Numbered from the stretch's first letter, positions 9,732-19,111 are shown. The stretch is 64,000 nt of DNA from Pedosphaera sp. (GCA_009695205.1 SIBK01000016.1:1-64000); one strand, 5' to 3'. A program made the numbers and translations. Notes: a model not told the origin generated them from the sequence alone.

Positions 9732-10385
9732 TCAGGCAGTCTTCTTGAGTCGGTGTTCGAGGCCGCGCGCTTTGAAAATCTCCTCGCGGCGACGCAGTTG
9801 CTGGAGCGCGGTCAAGGTTGCCTTCGCAACATTGGCGGCATTCTTGGAACCGAGTGACTTGCTGAGGATATCTCGAATTCCGGCCGACTCGACTACCGCG
9901 CGCACCGTCTTGCCACAAATCAGTCCCGTTCCAGCGGAAGCGGGACGGAGCAGCACTTTAGCGCCGCCAAAATGAGCATATACTTCGTGGGGAATGGTGT
10001 TGTCATTGAGTGACACCATTTGCAGTTGAGTACGGGCGTTCTCGCCTCCTTTCTTGATGGCTTCACTTACCTCGGCACCCTTGCCAAGCCCCAACCCCAC
10101 CCTGCCCTTGCGATCGCCCATGACGACGAGAGCACTAAAGCTGAACCGCCGGCCGCCTTTTACCACCTTGGCAGAGCGATTGATATACAGCACTTTTTCA
10201 GCGAGATCGTCCCGCTTGCCATCACTTTCCGACTCCCGTCGGCGCCGGCCGCCCCGGTCACCTCGGTCATTACGGAAACCCCGTTCGGCGCTAGTTGCAG
10301 TCGCCGGTGCCCCCGCCGACGGTGCAGCCGTTGCCACGGCCGCCGACGACGAATAAGCATTGATTATTTCCTTCTCTTCAGCCAC
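9732..10385 (-). CDS. rpsE: 30S ribosomal protein S5 with extended N-terminus
   Basis: S5 helps decoding accuracy and lines the mRNA entry. The S5 core ([58 protein letters not shown]) covers about residues 60-200. A roughly 55-residue N-terminal extension rich in Ala, Ser, Arg and Gly precedes it, so the protein has 217 residues against about 165. Translation starts at a GTG (10383-10385). The extension is probably disordered and resembles in style that of S11 in this operon. Confidence 0.96.
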   Translation of the reverse strand: MAEEKEIINAYSSSAAVATAAPSAGAPATATSAERGFRNDRGDRGGRRRRESESDGKRDDLAEKVLYINRSAKVVKGGRRFSFSALVVMGDRKGRVGLGLGKGAEVSEAIKKGGENARTQLQMVSLNDNTIPHEVYAHFGGAKVLLRPASAGTGLICGKTVRAVVESAGIRDILSKSLGSKNAANVAKATLTALQQLRRREEIFKARGLEHRLKKTA

Positions 10386-10405
10386 GATTGGATCCTCCGT
10401 CTGGT

Positions 10406-10768
10406 TTAAAAGTTAATACCGCCTTCGCGTGTCGCGTCCGCGAGAGCCTTCACCTTACCATGATACCGGGCGGAACCCCGATCGAAAACCACGGTGGTAA
10501 TATTGGCTGCCTTTGCAGCCTCCGCAGCAAGCTTACCGATTGCCACGGCGACTTCGACATTGGCCCGCGCGGGAGTCTTGGCCACGGACTTATCCCGGGT
10601 CGTTACGGCCGCCAAGGTTCGTCCCGCGGCGTCGTCGATGAACTGCACATAGATGTGCTGTCCACTGAACTTCACACTCATCCGAGGACGAGCGATCGTT
10701 CCGATCACCTTTTTGCGGACCCGCCATCGACGCTTGATGGCCAGTTCATGTTTCTTGTCCGTTCTCAT
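10406..10768 (-). CDS. rplR: 50S ribosomal protein L18
   Basis: 5S rRNA-binding protein of the central protuberance, 120 residues. Typical stretches are [40 protein letters not shown] and the closing [20 protein letters not shown]. Normal length and place between rplF and rpsE. Confidence 0.96.
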   Translation of the reverse strand: MRTDKKHELAIKRRWRVRKKVIGTIARPRMSVKFSGQHIYVQFIDDAAGRTLAAVTTRDKSVAKTPARANVEVAVAIGKLAAEAAKAANITTVVFDRGSARYHGKVKALADATREGGINF

Positions 10769-10818
10769 TTCGGAAGCTTTTGCAAATTGTATTACGCGGA
10801 GGGATACCCCGCCAAAAA

Positions 10819-11355
10819 TTACTGGACAGTCTTGCCTTCCTTGCGGACGACGTGTTCGCCGACGTAGCGAACGCCCTTGCCCTTATACGGCTCAGGCGGG
10901 TAATAGGCGCGAATCTCGGAGGCAACCCGTCCCACGAGTTCCTTGTCGACACCATCGATTGTCAATTTCGTATTCTCCTCGACGGTAATCTTAATGCCGG
11001 TGGGAATTGGGTAATGAACGGGATGGCTGTACCCGAGATTCAAGTTGATGATCGCTCCCTGGACAGCGGCCTTGAATCCGACGCCCTGAATTTCCAGTTT
11101 TTTCTGAAAACCATCGCTGACGCCTTTCACCATATTGTTCACAAGCGCACGGGCTAAACCGTGCATTGCGCGGGCCTCCGCGTTTTCACCACTGCGGCTG
11201 ACTCTTAGCAGGGCGCCCTCGACCACGGCGGCGGTATGCCGAGGCAAGGTAAGTTCCAGTTTCCCCTTCGGTCCTTCGACAGCGACATGGCTCCCGTTGA
11301 CGGTCACCTTGACCTTCACGGGAATCGTCACAGGATTTTTACCAATTCGAGACAT
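10819..11355 (-). CDS. rplF: 50S ribosomal protein L6
   Basis: Two-domain L6 protein near the factor-binding site of the large subunit. The start at 11355 (MSRIGKNPVTIPVKVKV) is the family start; seven further in-frame codons upstream are not conserved. 178 residues, normal. The C-terminal signature PEPYKGKGVRYVGEHVVRKE is present. Confidence 0.97.
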   Translation of the reverse strand: MSRIGKNPVTIPVKVKVTVNGSHVAVEGPKGKLELTLPRHTAAVVEGALLRVSRSGENAEARAMHGLARALVNNMVKGVSDGFQKKLEIQGVGFKAAVQGAIINLNLGYSHPVHYPIPTGIKITVEENTKLTIDGVDKELVGRVASEIRAYYPPEPYKGKGVRYVGEHVVRKEGKTVQ

Positions 11356-11388
11356 ATCCAAAAATTCCTTTACCAAAAATTCCTTTGG

Positions 11389-11781
11389 TTACCAAACGTA
11401 GCAGACCAACTCGCCACCAAGGTTTTGGCGACGCGCGTCGCCTCCGGTCATTAACCCCTTGGAAGTGGACAAGATGGAAATGCCCATTCCGCCAAGAACC
11501 CGAGGAATTTCGGTGCTACGTACATAGCGACGAAGTCCTGGGGTGCTGATCTGCCGAAGGCCAACGATCACGGGGCGACTCCCCTGGTACTTGAGACCGA
11601 GCTTGAGGCTTTTCTTGGCAGCCGTCCCCTCCGAGGTGACGTCGTGGATATAACCTTCCTGCTTGAGGATCACAGCAACCGCCTCCCTCATTTTGGAGTG
11701 CGGCATGGTAACGGCAGGATGTAGCGCCATTCCGGCGTTGCGAATCCGTGTGAGCAGATCAGAAATGGGATCAGCAGTCAT
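11389..11781 (-). CDS. rpsH: 30S ribosomal protein S8
   Basis: Primary 16S rRNA-binding protein, 130 residues: MTADPISDLLTRIRNAGMA at the start and the closing STSKGLMTGGDARRQNLGGE with the STS..G..T..A motif of the family. S8 represses the spc operon by binding the rplX-rplE region in E. coli; I did not find an obvious equivalent structure here. Confidence 0.97.
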   Translation of the reverse strand: MTADPISDLLTRIRNAGMALHPAVTMPHSKMREAVAVILKQEGYIHDVTSEGTAAKKSLKLGLKYQGSRPVIVGLRQISTPGLRRYVRSTEIPRVLGGMGISILSTSKGLMTGGDARRQNLGGELVCYVW

Positions 11782-11793
11782 GGGTGTAAAAAA

Positions 11794-12063
11794 TTACCAA
11801 CTCGCCTTGGTGACACCCGGGATCAAGCCATTCAGGGCAAGTTCGCGGAAGGTGAGGCGAGACACCCCGAATTTACGGATGTAAGCATGGCGTCGGCCCG
11901 TGATTTTGCACCGATTGACCACCCGTACAGGGCTGGCGTTCTTCGGCAGTTTCTGCATGCCGGCGTAGTCGCCCTTCGCCTTCAATTCGGCGCGGACCGC
12001 GGCGTATTTCATCACCGTTTGCAATTTACGCTGGTTCCGAGCCAGCCAGGCTTTAGTGGCCAT
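11794..12063 (-). CDS. rpsN: 30S ribosomal protein S14, zinc-free long form
   Basis: 89 residues ending in the S14 signature ([40 protein letters not shown]). The two CXXC pairs of the short zinc-binding form are missing, so this is the long C-minus form. Located between rplE and rpsH as usual. Confidence 0.96.
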   Translation of the reverse strand: MATKAWLARNQRKLQTVMKYAAVRAELKAKGDYAGMQKLPKNASPVRVVNRCKITGRRHAYIRKFGVSRLTFRELALNGLIPGVTKASW

Positions 12064-12092
12064 AGTGTGGTAAAATAGAGAAATCCAGAGGT

Positions 12093-12632
12093 TTACTTAG
12101 AAAATGGCATGCCCATCAATTTGAGGAGATCGTAGGCTTCCTCATTTGTAGGAGCGGTCGTCACGATGGTAACATCCATCCCTTGCTGCCGTTTGATCTT
12201 GTCGAGCTCAATCTCAGGGAAGATTGTCTGGTCCGATAAACCGAGGGAGTAACTGCCTCGACCATCAAACTGGCGAGGACTGACGCCGCGAAAGTCACGG
12301 ATGCGCGGCAGTGCGGAAGCGACTAGGCGGTCAAAAAACTCATACATCACTTCGCGACGGAGCGTCACGCGGCAGCCAACGGACTGGCCTTGGCGCAGTT
12401 TGAAATTTGCGACGCTCTTTTTAGCCTTGGTGATCACAGGTTTCCGACCCGTGATCGAAGTAAGATCCTTGGCGGCATCCTCAACAGCTCCTTTTTCCAA
12501 GGAGGCACTGACGCCCATATTGATGACGATCTTCTCGATTCGCGGGATCTGGTGGACGTTCGTATAACCGCGCTTCTCCTTGAGAGCGGGGCCGACCTCT
12601 TCCTGATATTTTAGCTGCAAACGGGGCTTCAT
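12093..12632 (-). CDS. rplE: 50S ribosomal protein L5
   Basis: 5S rRNA-binding protein of the central protuberance, 179 residues. Visible signatures: [60 protein letters not shown] and [20 protein letters not shown]. Only 3 bp separate its start from the rplX stop, suggesting translational coupling. Confidence 0.97.
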   Translation of the reverse strand: MKPRLQLKYQEEVGPALKEKRGYTNVHQIPRIEKIVINMGVSASLEKGAVEDAAKDLTSITGRKPVITKAKKSVANFKLRQGQSVGCRVTLRREVMYEFFDRLVASALPRIRDFRGVSPRQFDGRGSYSLGLSDQTIFPEIELDKIKRQQGMDVTIVTTAPTNEEAYDLLKLMGMPFSK

Positions 12633-12635
12633 AGC

Positions 12636-12941
12636 TTATGGCTTCTTCGATCGGCCGGCGTCGTACGCCTCAACCTTCATGACATTGGATATATGGATCG
12701 GGCCTTCAAGCCAGAGCACACCACCCTGCGGACTCTGCTGGCTTTTCCGGAGAAAATGCTGTACGGGACGTACCAATCGGTCCCGTTCATCCTTTCCCTC
12801 GTCCCGTGAACGCTCATCGGTGCCCTCGAGCACGACCGATCCGCGGGCGGGAAAAACACGGGTGATCTTGCCGCGACGGCCTTTGCCGGACCCGGCGATC
12901 ACCACTACTTCATCGCCCTTTTTAACGTGACACTTAGGCAT
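12636..12941 (-). CDS. rplX: 50S ribosomal protein L24
   Basis: Assembly initiator of the large subunit with an N-terminal KOW motif (KKGDEVVVIAGSGKGRRGKI). 101 residues. The loop after the KOW domain (EGTDERSRDEGKDERDRLVR) is more charged and slightly longer than in E. coli. The end SNVMKVEAYDAGRSKKP is acceptable for the family. Confidence 0.94.
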   Translation of the reverse strand: MPKCHVKKGDEVVVIAGSGKGRRGKITRVFPARGSVVLEGTDERSRDEGKDERDRLVRPVQHFLRKSQQSPQGGVLWLEGPIHISNVMKVEAYDAGRSKKP

Positions 12942-12976
12942 ACTCGTACGCTTCGTTACAAATTGTCGAATTTCTC

Positions 12977-13342
12977 TTAGATGACTTCGGGAGCCAGGGA
13001 AATGATCTTCATGAACTTCATGTCGCGCAACTCGCGGGCGACCGGTCCAAAAATTCGAGTTCCCCGGGGATTGTTTTCCTTGTCGATGATCACCACGGCG
13101 TTCCGGTCAAACCGAACGTAGGAACCATCGTTGCGACGGATCGGCGCCCTTGTGCGGACGATGACCGCGTTTTGGACTTCGCCCTTTTTGACGGTTCCAT
13201 CGGGAGCGGCTTCTTTGATGTGGACTTTGATGACGTCGCCAATGCGAGCGTACCGTTGATTGCGGCCGATGACGCCAATGGTCCATGCGACCTTGGCCCC
13301 GGTATTGTCAGCCACATCGATGCTAGAGCGAATTTGCAACAT
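12977..13342 (-). CDS. rplN: 50S ribosomal protein L14
   Basis: Highly conserved protein at the subunit interface. The start at 13342 ([17 protein letters not shown]) matches the family; 16 in-frame upstream codons are not conserved and overlap the end of rpsQ. 121 residues, one short of the common length. The signatures [20 protein letters not shown] and [20 protein letters not shown] are present. Confidence 0.97.
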   Translation of the reverse strand: MLQIRSSIDVADNTGAKVAWTIGVIGRNQRYARIGDVIKVHIKEAAPDGTVKKGEVQNAVIVRTRAPIRRNDGSYVRFDRNAVVIIDKENNPRGTRIFGPVARELRDMKFMKIISLAPEVI

Positions 13343-13358
13343 ATAAATCGTCCCTGGT

Positions 13359-13646
13359 TCAGGCAGCGGCCCTGATCGAGCCGTCTGCATTCAGAATCTC
13401 GACCAACCTCCAGTTCTTTGTTTTTGAGAGCGGGCGGGTTTCCTGGATCCGTACCAGGTCGCCAACCTTTGCTTGGCTTTTTTCATCGTGGGCATAGAAC
13501 TTGGAAGAACTCGTCACGACCTTCTTGAATTTGGGATGGCGAAACCGGCGTTCGACACGCACCACGATTGTCTTGGTCATCTTATTGGAGACGACCTCGC
13601 CCATCCGATCTTTGCGGTGTCCTCGAGTTGGAATGGTTTCTGCCAT
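13359..13646 (-). CDS. rpsQ: 30S ribosomal protein S17
   Basis: Primary 16S rRNA-binding protein with an OB fold, 95 residues. [20 protein letters not shown] and [20 protein letters not shown] are the family blocks. It starts 6 bp after the rpmC stop and has about ten extra C-terminal residues. Confidence 0.96.
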   Translation of the reverse strand: MAETIPTRGHRKDRMGEVVSNKMTKTIVVRVERRFRHPKFKKVVTSSSKFYAHDEKSQAKVGDLVRIQETRPLSKTKNWRLVEILNADGSIRAAA

Positions 13647-13652
13647 ACGCGA

Positions 13653-13868
13653 TTAGGGCTTCTTTGCGGGGGGGGGCGACTTACGGACACTGCTAAGGCG
13701 GGTTTCGCAACGGGCGATATCCCGGCGCAACTGGCGCATCCGATGGGGTTTCTCCATACGTGCCGACGCCTGTTGCAGGCGAAGGTTGAATAACTCGTGG
13801 CGCATTTCGCGGCTTCGGGCCACGAGCTCCACCGGTGTCAGATCCTTAATTTGGATTTTTTTTGCCAT
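13653..13868 (-). CDS. rpmC: 50S ribosomal protein L29
   Basis: Two-helix protein next to the exit tunnel, 71 residues. The family pattern is visible: DLTPVELVARSREMRHELFN, LRLQQASARMEKPHRMRQLR and RRDIARCETRL. The tail is Pro/Lys-rich. Confidence 0.94.
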   Translation of the reverse strand: MAKKIQIKDLTPVELVARSREMRHELFNLRLQQASARMEKPHRMRQLRRDIARCETRLSSVRKSPPPAKKP

Positions 13869-13892
13869 GGAAATCAGCTTAAAGCTTTGGTG

Positions 13893-14312
13893 TTAGGCTA
13901 TCTTGTGACGAGAGACAAATTTGGACCTGATCGGCAACTTGGTTGCCGCCAGGCGCATGGACTCACGCGCCACCGCCTCGGTCACACCGTCCACTTCGAA
14001 TAATATGGTAGCAGGGCGAATAACCGCCACCCAGGATTCCACACCGCCCTTACCGGTACCCATACGCACTTCGAGAGGTTTCTTGGTGAAGCTCTTGTCC
14101 GGAAAAATCCGAATCCAAACTTTCCCACGGCGCTTCATGTGGCGGGTGACCGCCACACGAGCGGCTTCAATCTGCTTGGTATCCATCCAGCAACGTTCCA
14201 AGGCCTGGAGCCCGTATTCTCCGAAGGCCACGGTGTTGCCCCGCGAAGCCAACCCGGTTCGGTGACCTCGCTGCATCTTGCGGTACTTAACTCTTGCCGG
14301 CATCAACGCCAT
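13893..14312 (-). CDS. rplP: 50S ribosomal protein L16
   Basis: Large-subunit protein close to the A site, 139 residues, near the usual 137. Blocks: [60 protein letters not shown] and [20 protein letters not shown]. The ATG at 14312 gives three extra residues before the conserved MPARVKY; the ATG at 14301-14303 is an alternative start. Confidence 0.97.
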   Translation of the reverse strand: MALMPARVKYRKMQRGHRTGLASRGNTVAFGEYGLQALERCWMDTKQIEAARVAVTRHMKRRGKVWIRIFPDKSFTKKPLEVRMGTGKGGVESWVAVIRPATILFEVDGVTEAVARESMRLAATKLPIRSKFVSRHKIA

Positions 14313-14348
14313 ACTGGGTATCTCCTAGAAAAAATTTGGTTGCTGCGG

Positions 14349-15053
14349 TTATTTGGCCGCCACGGTTTCTGGACGTCGTTCTGCCGGAGGACGTTCGGAG
14401 CGCTCAGGTCGATCCTGTTTTTCCGCCTTTTTCTGCTCTCCCTTACAAATCCAACACTTGATTCCCAACTTTCCGTAAACCGTGTTTGCCTCGGCGAAGC
14501 CGTAATCGATGTTGGCCCGAAGGGTATGCAGCGGGACGCTGCCTTCGTGGTATTTTTCCACCCGAGCGATTTCGGAACCGCCGAGCCGGCCAGCGCAACG
14601 GATCTTAATCCCGAGCGCACCGAAATCCATGGCGGTCTGCACCGACTTTTTCATGGCCCGTCGGAAGCTGATGCGACGCTCGAGTTGGAGCGCCACATTT
14701 TCCGCCACGAGTTGGGCATCCGTCTCCGGTTGCTTGACTTCCTGAATGTCGACGTAAATTTCTTTTCCGGTCATCTTCGACAGCTCTTCCTTTAGCTTGT
14801 CGATCTCCGACCCTTTGCGGCCAATGACGACACCGGGACGCGCGGTGAAAATTGTCACGCGACAGCGGTTGGCTGCCCGTTCAATCTCAATCTTGGGTAC
14901 GGCGGCGGATTCCAGTTTTTTCTTTAAGATGCGCCGAATCGTGGCGTCTTCTACAAGCAGGCCGGCGAAGTCCTTCTTCGTGGCATACCATCGGGAGCGC
15001 CATTCGCGGTTAACCGGAATGCGGAATCCAATCGGGTTGGTCTTCTGTCCCAT
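14349..15053 (-). CDS. rpsC: 30S ribosomal protein S3
   Basis: Forms the mRNA entry with S4 and S5. 234 residues with the start [20 protein letters not shown], the KH domain ([20 protein letters not shown]) and the C-terminal domain ([20 protein letters not shown]). The tail is rich in Arg, Glu and Pro ([18 protein letters not shown]) and longer than in E. coli. rplV ends 4 bp before it. Confidence 0.97.
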   Translation of the reverse strand: MGQKTNPIGFRIPVNREWRSRWYATKKDFAGLLVEDATIRRILKKKLESAAVPKIEIERAANRCRVTIFTARPGVVIGRKGSEIDKLKEELSKMTGKEIYVDIQEVKQPETDAQLVAENVALQLERRISFRRAMKKSVQTAMDFGALGIKIRCAGRLGGSEIARVEKYHEGSVPLHTLRANIDYGFAEANTVYGKLGIKCWICKGEQKKAEKQDRPERSERPPAERRPETVAAK

Positions 15054-15057
15054 ATAA

Positions 15058-15390
15058 TCAGTTGTCGGTCAGAACGATCTTGATGTGGCTGCTGCGCTTG
15101 ATAATAGGTCCAGCGGAACCGCGGGCCTTCGGCTGGAAGCGCTTCAACGAGCCGGCTGTCTGAGCGAACGCTCCGGAAACCCGAAGCCGCTCCCGTTTCA
15201 ATCCGTGATTGTTTTCCGCATTGGCGATCGCAGACTGCAGAGTCTTCGCTACGGCCCGGGCGGATTTGCGTGGGACGACCTGCAGAACGGCAAGAGCCTG
15301 GACTGCATTCATTCCCTGCACTTGGCGAACGACCTCTCGCACCTTTTGCGGAGACATCCGGAAATTCTTGAGTATGGCCTGGACTTCCAT
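15058..15390 (-). CDS. rplV: 50S ribosomal protein L22
   Basis: Tunnel-lining protein, 110 residues, the standard length. Blocks: [40 protein letters not shown] and the hairpin/tail region [22 protein letters not shown] (quoted in two parts). It starts 7 bp after the rpsS stop. Confidence 0.97.
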   Translation of the reverse strand: MEVQAILKNFRMSPQKVREVVRQVQGMNAVQALAVLQVVPRKSARAVAKTLQSAIANAENNHGLKRERLRVSGAFAQTAGSLKRFQPKARGSAGPIIKRSSHIKIVLTDN

Positions 15391-15397
15391 GGGGATC

Positions 15398-15679
15398 CTA
15401 CTTCGCCTCCGCTTTCGCGGTGTGAGCTCCGTGTTTCTTGAAGGTCCTTGTGAACGAAAACTCGCCCACTTTGTGACCTACCATGTTTTCAGTGACGAAA
15501 ACCGGGGTGAAAATCTTTCCGTTATGCACGTTCAACGTTAGCCCGACAAAATCAGGCGTAATCGTCGACCGCCTCGACCAAGTCTTGATCGGTGTTTTTG
15601 ATTTGTTGGCCTTGGCTTTATCGACCTTCAACTGCAGGTGCAGGTCGATGAATGGCCCCTTCTTTAATGAACGTCCCAT
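15398..15679 (-). CDS. rpsS: 30S ribosomal protein S19
   Basis: Head protein of the small subunit partnering S13, 93 residues. [40 protein letters not shown] and [20 protein letters not shown] are classic S19 blocks. Normal position after rplB. Confidence 0.97.
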   Translation of the reverse strand: MGRSLKKGPFIDLHLQLKVDKAKANKSKTPIKTWSRRSTITPDFVGLTLNVHNGKIFTPVFVTENMVGHKVGEFSFTRTFKKHGAHTAKAEAK

Positions 15680-15691
15680 AAGCTTGATTAC

Positions 15692-16540
15692 TTACTTCAG
15701 TTTCATCGCCCGGCCATCGCGGCGCACCAGGATGAACCGATTGGAAATCTTGTGTTTGTTCCGGGTGCGCTTCCCCTTGGCAAGCAACCCCCACGGGGAG
15801 GTCAGATGCTGGCGGCCACCGCCGCCCTTGCTCTTGCCCTGGCCACCCCCGTTTGGGTGATCGACAGGATTGCGTACCATTCCGCGACTCATCGGCCGTT
15901 TGCCACGGTGAATGGACCGGCCGGCCTTCCCAAGAACCACATTCTCGTGCTGCCCATTACCCACCTGGCCAATCGTCGCCATGCAGTTCTCATGAATGCG
16001 CCGGATCTCACCCGAAGGGAGACGAACCTGCGCATAACCGGCATCGCGCGACATCAGCGTCGCAGCAGAGCCAGCCGAGCGAACCACCTGTCCGCCACGG
16101 CCGGGCACGAGCTCAATATTGTGAATCGAAAGCCCAACGGGAATGGAAGAAAGGGGGAGGGCATTGCCCACGGTCGGCGGCGCCTTGATCCCGTTGGAGA
16201 TTGCTGCACCCACCACCAGTCCGTCCGGGCAAATGATATAACGGCGTTCCTTGTCGGCGTACTCAACAAGGGCAAGACGGGCGCTACGAATCGGATCGTA
16301 CTCGACCGCGATGACCTTTGCCTCCTGATCGAGCTTGTTCCGCCGGAAATCGACGCAGCGAACCTTTTGCTTGTGGCCACCACCGATGGCCCGTGCCGTT
16401 ACCCGGCCATGGACATTGCGGCCACCGGTCTTCTTACGAGTATAGACCAACGCCTTCTCCGGACGAGTTTTCGTAATGTCCGAAAAATCGGCGTAGGTCA
16501 TATACCGCATCGACGGTGTTAATGGTCTAAACGTTTTCAC
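15692..16540 (-). CDS. rplB: 50S ribosomal protein L2
   Basis: Core peptidyl-transferase-region protein, 282 residues. Begins MKTFRPLTPSMRYMTYADFS from a GTG codon at 16538-16540. Conserved blocks include GGGHKQKVRCVDFRRNKLDQ and the C-terminal GMVRNPVDHPNGGGQGKSKG with the essential His of the family (NPVDHPNGG). It is the first gene of the operon here. The usual preceding genes rplW, rplD, rplC and rpsJ are absent; the region upstream is an 850-bp non-coding stretch. Confidence 0.98.
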   Translation of the reverse strand: MKTFRPLTPSMRYMTYADFSDITKTRPEKALVYTRKKTGGRNVHGRVTARAIGGGHKQKVRCVDFRRNKLDQEAKVIAVEYDPIRSARLALVEYADKERRYIICPDGLVVGAAISNGIKAPPTVGNALPLSSIPVGLSIHNIELVPGRGGQVVRSAGSAATLMSRDAGYAQVRLPSGEIRRIHENCMATIGQVGNGQHENVVLGKAGRSIHRGKRPMSRGMVRNPVDHPNGGGQGKSKGGGGRQHLTSPWGLLAKGKRTRNKHKISNRFILVRRDGRAMKLK

Positions 16541-17387
16541 TGTTAAAAATCAAGTTTCACGGGACTCGCATCCTCGTGCTGCCTGCCATCACTCTCAGTC
16601 GCGAGGAGCGACATGATTATCGGCCGGCATTTAATCCCCTCATCCCGAGGGACGAAAGGAGCGGAGAGACTATTGTTCAGGGAGTTTGATGCAAGAGTAT
16701 TTCGAATCTTTTTGAGGGTGGGGGTTGAAATTCACGGAATTCCCATATTATTTGAATGTTTTCATCCAGAAAGATTCGCCTATCCCACGGGACTTTCTGC
16801 GGACTTCCGCTTCTCGACCGACAAGAAATTCCCCTTCCGACCCGAATTTCACCCGAGTGGCTAGGAATCGTGGACGGGGTCGGGACGGTCGCGCAATTCC
16901 CCTAAATTGGGCTGAAACATCATGGAAACGACAATAAAAGGAGCTGTTTTCCAGATTCATCCGCCGCCTTTTTGTGTCGGCGCACGTCGGATTCTGAAGG
17001 ATCTGAAGGTTCCGTCGCCAATTTCTGGAAGGACATAGTTTCCGACGAAGGAACATCCGAGGGAGCAAAAATTCAGCACCACGCACGGCGGCCGAACGTC
17101 TCGAGGCTCTCGTCGTTACCAAATCCCCTACCCTTCTCGACTTTTGAAACTGAAAGGACACGTCGGGGCCAAGCGCATAAAAACCCGGGAAAAGCATTGC
17201 TTCAGCTTGTTCGCTTGCTACCGTTCCCGGCCCTTCCCGCCTTGCGGCAAGAAGGCAAAACGGCTCTGACAGTCCGGGGGCATGTGCTCCCGGCGGCCTT
17301 AACAACATCGGTACCCAATCCCGTTTTTCCGCGGGATGCCGCCCCAGAAAAGAGGGTCGGTGTAAGCCATTGGAAAATTGCAATCGC
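16541..17387. other. Large divergent intergenic region between rplB and rpsB
   Basis: About 850 bp with no convincing gene. The longest open frame in it (minus strand, 16748-17389) has no recognisable motif and a skewed Arg/Ser-rich composition. The region should hold the promoters and leaders of the ribosomal operon (leftward) and of rpsB-tsf (rightward). I found no clean -35/-10 pair; possible weak elements such as TTGAAA at 17144-17149 lack a partner at the right spacing. A small hairpin (16598-16602 with 16608-16612) lies in the presumed rplB leader, and several hairpins lie close to rpsB (see 17239-17337). Confidence 0.6.
17239..17337 (+). promoter_or_regulatory. Structured 5' leader candidate of rpsB
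   Basis: Three inverted repeats crowd the last 150 bp before rpsB: GCCTT/AAGGC at 17239-17256; an 8-bp stem (one G-U pair) with a tetraloop at 17274-17293 (CCGGGGGC/GCTCCCGG); and ATCCCG/CGGGAT at 17318-17337. Autoregulatory leaders before rpsB are known in several bacteria, where S2 binds its own mRNA. That this is one is inference from position and pairing only; I could not match it to a known leader family. Confidence 0.35.
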
Positions 17388-18173
17388 ATGTCGACAATTG
17401 GAGTTAAAGAGTTACTTGAAGCTGGCGTCCATTTTGGGCATCAGACTCGCCGTTGGAACCCGAAGATGAAGAAGTTCATTTTCGATGCGCGGAACGGCAT
17501 TCACATCATCGATCTTTCGAAAACGGTACCTCAATTGGACGCCGCTTTGAATTTCCTCGCTCAGACCGCAGCCAAGGGTGGAAACATCCTGTTTGTCGGC
17601 ACCAAGAAGCAGGCGCAAGCAGCAGTCAAAGAATCCGCCAAGATCTGCAGCCAGATGTTTGTAACCGAGAGGTGGCTCGGGGGCACCCTGACCAATCTCA
17701 AAACCGTCAAACGCTCGCTGAAGCGGATGAAGGAGATTGAGAAGATGGAGCAGGACGGCTCGATCAACAAGTACGTCAAGCAGGAGCAGTCGATGATCCG
17801 CCGCGAGCACGCCCGATTGTTCAAGAATCTCGACGGTCTGCGGACCATGGATGCCCTGCCCGATGTGATGTTCGTCATTGACATCAAACGGGAGCACAAC
17901 GCTGTGGCAGAAGCCCGCCGGTTGAAGATTCCCCTGGTTGCGATTGTCGACACCAATTGTGATCCGGATCTTGTCGATTTCCCAATTGCCGGTAACGACG
18001 ACGCCATCCGGTCCGTGAAACTTCTGCTGGGCGCGATTACGGATACAATTTCGAAGGCAAAAGCCGAATATGACGCAAAAAGGGCGCGCAAGCCGGCTGA
18101 AAAGACCGAGGTCCCCGCCGCCGAGGCGCCCGCCGCTCCAGACTTGGCTCCGTCGGCAAATCCTGCCGCCTAG
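17388..18173 (+). CDS. rpsB: 30S ribosomal protein S2
   Basis: Small-subunit protein needed for S1 binding. The start at 17388 (MSTIGVKELLEAGVHFGHQT) is the family start; six in-frame upstream codons are not conserved. 261 residues, with TNLKTVKRSLKRMKEIEKME and LPDVMFVIDIKREHNAVAEA typical. The C-terminal 40 residues are a Pro/Ala-rich tail. It forms the usual pair with tsf, about 95 bp downstream. Confidence 0.98.
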   Translation: MSTIGVKELLEAGVHFGHQTRRWNPKMKKFIFDARNGIHIIDLSKTVPQLDAALNFLAQTAAKGGNILFVGTKKQAQAAVKESAKICSQMFVTERWLGGTLTNLKTVKRSLKRMKEIEKMEQDGSINKYVKQEQSMIRREHARLFKNLDGLRTMDALPDVMFVIDIKREHNAVAEARRLKIPLVAIVDTNCDPDLVDFPIAGNDDAIRSVKLLLGAITDTISKAKAEYDAKRARKPAEKTEVPAAEAPAAPDLAPSANPAA

Positions 18174-18190
18174 GCCTCCTGAGTATTCAT

Positions 18191-18227
18191 CGCCCGCCAC
18201 CGACCCTCGCGGTCGCACCGGCGGGCG
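18191..18227 (+). terminator. Compound hairpin between rpsB and tsf (attenuator or weak terminator)
   Basis: Outer 8-bp stem CGCCCGCC (18191-18198) with GGCGGGCG (18220-18227) enclosing an inner 5-bp stem CGACC/GGTCG (18201-18215). It is followed by only TTT then CCTCTTCC, so termination would be partial. It could set the rpsB:tsf ratio or act in the tsf leader. Confidence 0.5.
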
Positions 18228-18268
18228 TTTCCTCTTCCTGCAGACACGAAACAGCTCCGAATCCACTT

Positions 18269-19111
18269 ATGTCAGAAATTACTCCAGCCCTGGTGGGCAA
18301 ACTCCGTGAAATGACCAATGCCGGTCTCATGGACTGCAAGAACGCTCTCGTTGACGCGAAGGGCAATCTCGACGGTGCCGTGGACATCCTCCGTAAGAAG
18401 GGGGCAGCCTCGGCTGCGAAAAAAGCTGGGCGCGATGCCAAAGAAGGACTTATCGCCCAAGCCGTGACGGCAAACGGAAAAGTGGGCGTTCTGGTTGAAG
18501 TGAATTGTGAGACGGATTTCGTCGCGCGCAATGACAGCTTCAAGGCTTTTTGCAGCGATTTGGCCAACAAGATCGCCGCCAGCCCAACCGCGAACTTCGA
18601 ACCGGACCGCGTTGCCGCCGTGGCGCGAATCGGAGAAAATATCCAGATTCGTCGCCATGAGAGACTTGAAGTCGGCGGTAGCGGCCTCGTGGCGGCCTAC
18701 ATCCATACGGGTGGCAAAGTCGGTGTGCTCGTTGAGGTGGGCGCCAGCCGGGATATCACGGTTCAGCAGGAGATTTTCAAGCAGCTCGTCCGCGACATTA
18801 CGCTTCAAATCGCCGCAGCCAGTCCCGTATCCGTCAGCCGTGCCGATGTGCCGGCCGTCCTTATTGAGAAGGAAAAAGAAATCGCAGCGCAAAGCGATGC
18901 GCTCAAGAATAAGCCGCCCCAGGCGATCGCAAAGATCATTGAAGGTAAGGTGAACAAGTTCTTTGAAACAGCCTGCCTCCTGGAACAAGGATTCGTGAAG
19001 AATCCAGAGCTCAAGGTCGAGGCCCATATTGGAGCCGTTGGGAAGCAGCTCAGCGATACGGTTACGGTGCGCCGCTTCCGACGATTCCAAATAGGCGAAG
19101 CTTTGGCTTGA
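18269..19111 (+). CDS. tsf: Elongation factor Ts
   Basis: Guanine nucleotide exchange factor for EF-Tu. 280 residues with the N-terminal UBA-like domain (LVGKLREMTNAGLMDCKNAL), the core TDFVARND motif inside VNCETDFVARNDSF that inserts into EF-Tu, and a second core subdomain containing HIGAVGKQLSDTVTV near the end. Length is typical for the longer bacterial form. It is followed by a strong terminator, so rpsB-tsf is a closed transcription unit. Confidence 0.97.
   Translation: MSEITPALVGKLREMTNAGLMDCKNALVDAKGNLDGAVDILRKKGAASAAKKAGRDAKEGLIAQAVTANGKVGVLVEVNCETDFVARNDSFKAFCSDLANKIAASPTANFEPDRVAAVARIGENIQIRRHERLEVGGSGLVAAYIHTGGKVGVLVEVGASRDITVQQEIFKQLVRDITLQIAAASPVSVSRADVPAVLIEKEKEIAAQSDALKNKPPQAIAKIIEGKVNKFFETACLLEQGFVKNPELKVEAHIGAVGKQLSDTVTVRRFRRFQIGEALA

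Noticed and set aside
16748-17389. 213-codon minus-strand frame in the rplB-rpsB spacer
   Set aside because: Composition and motifs do not resemble a protein, it overlaps the rpsB start and presumed leader, and no ribosome site fits.
17412-18266. 284-codon frame antisense to rpsB, and a 299-codon one antisense to tsf (18272-19171)
   Set aside because: rpsB and tsf are unmistakable and closed by a terminator; the antisense frames carry no domains.
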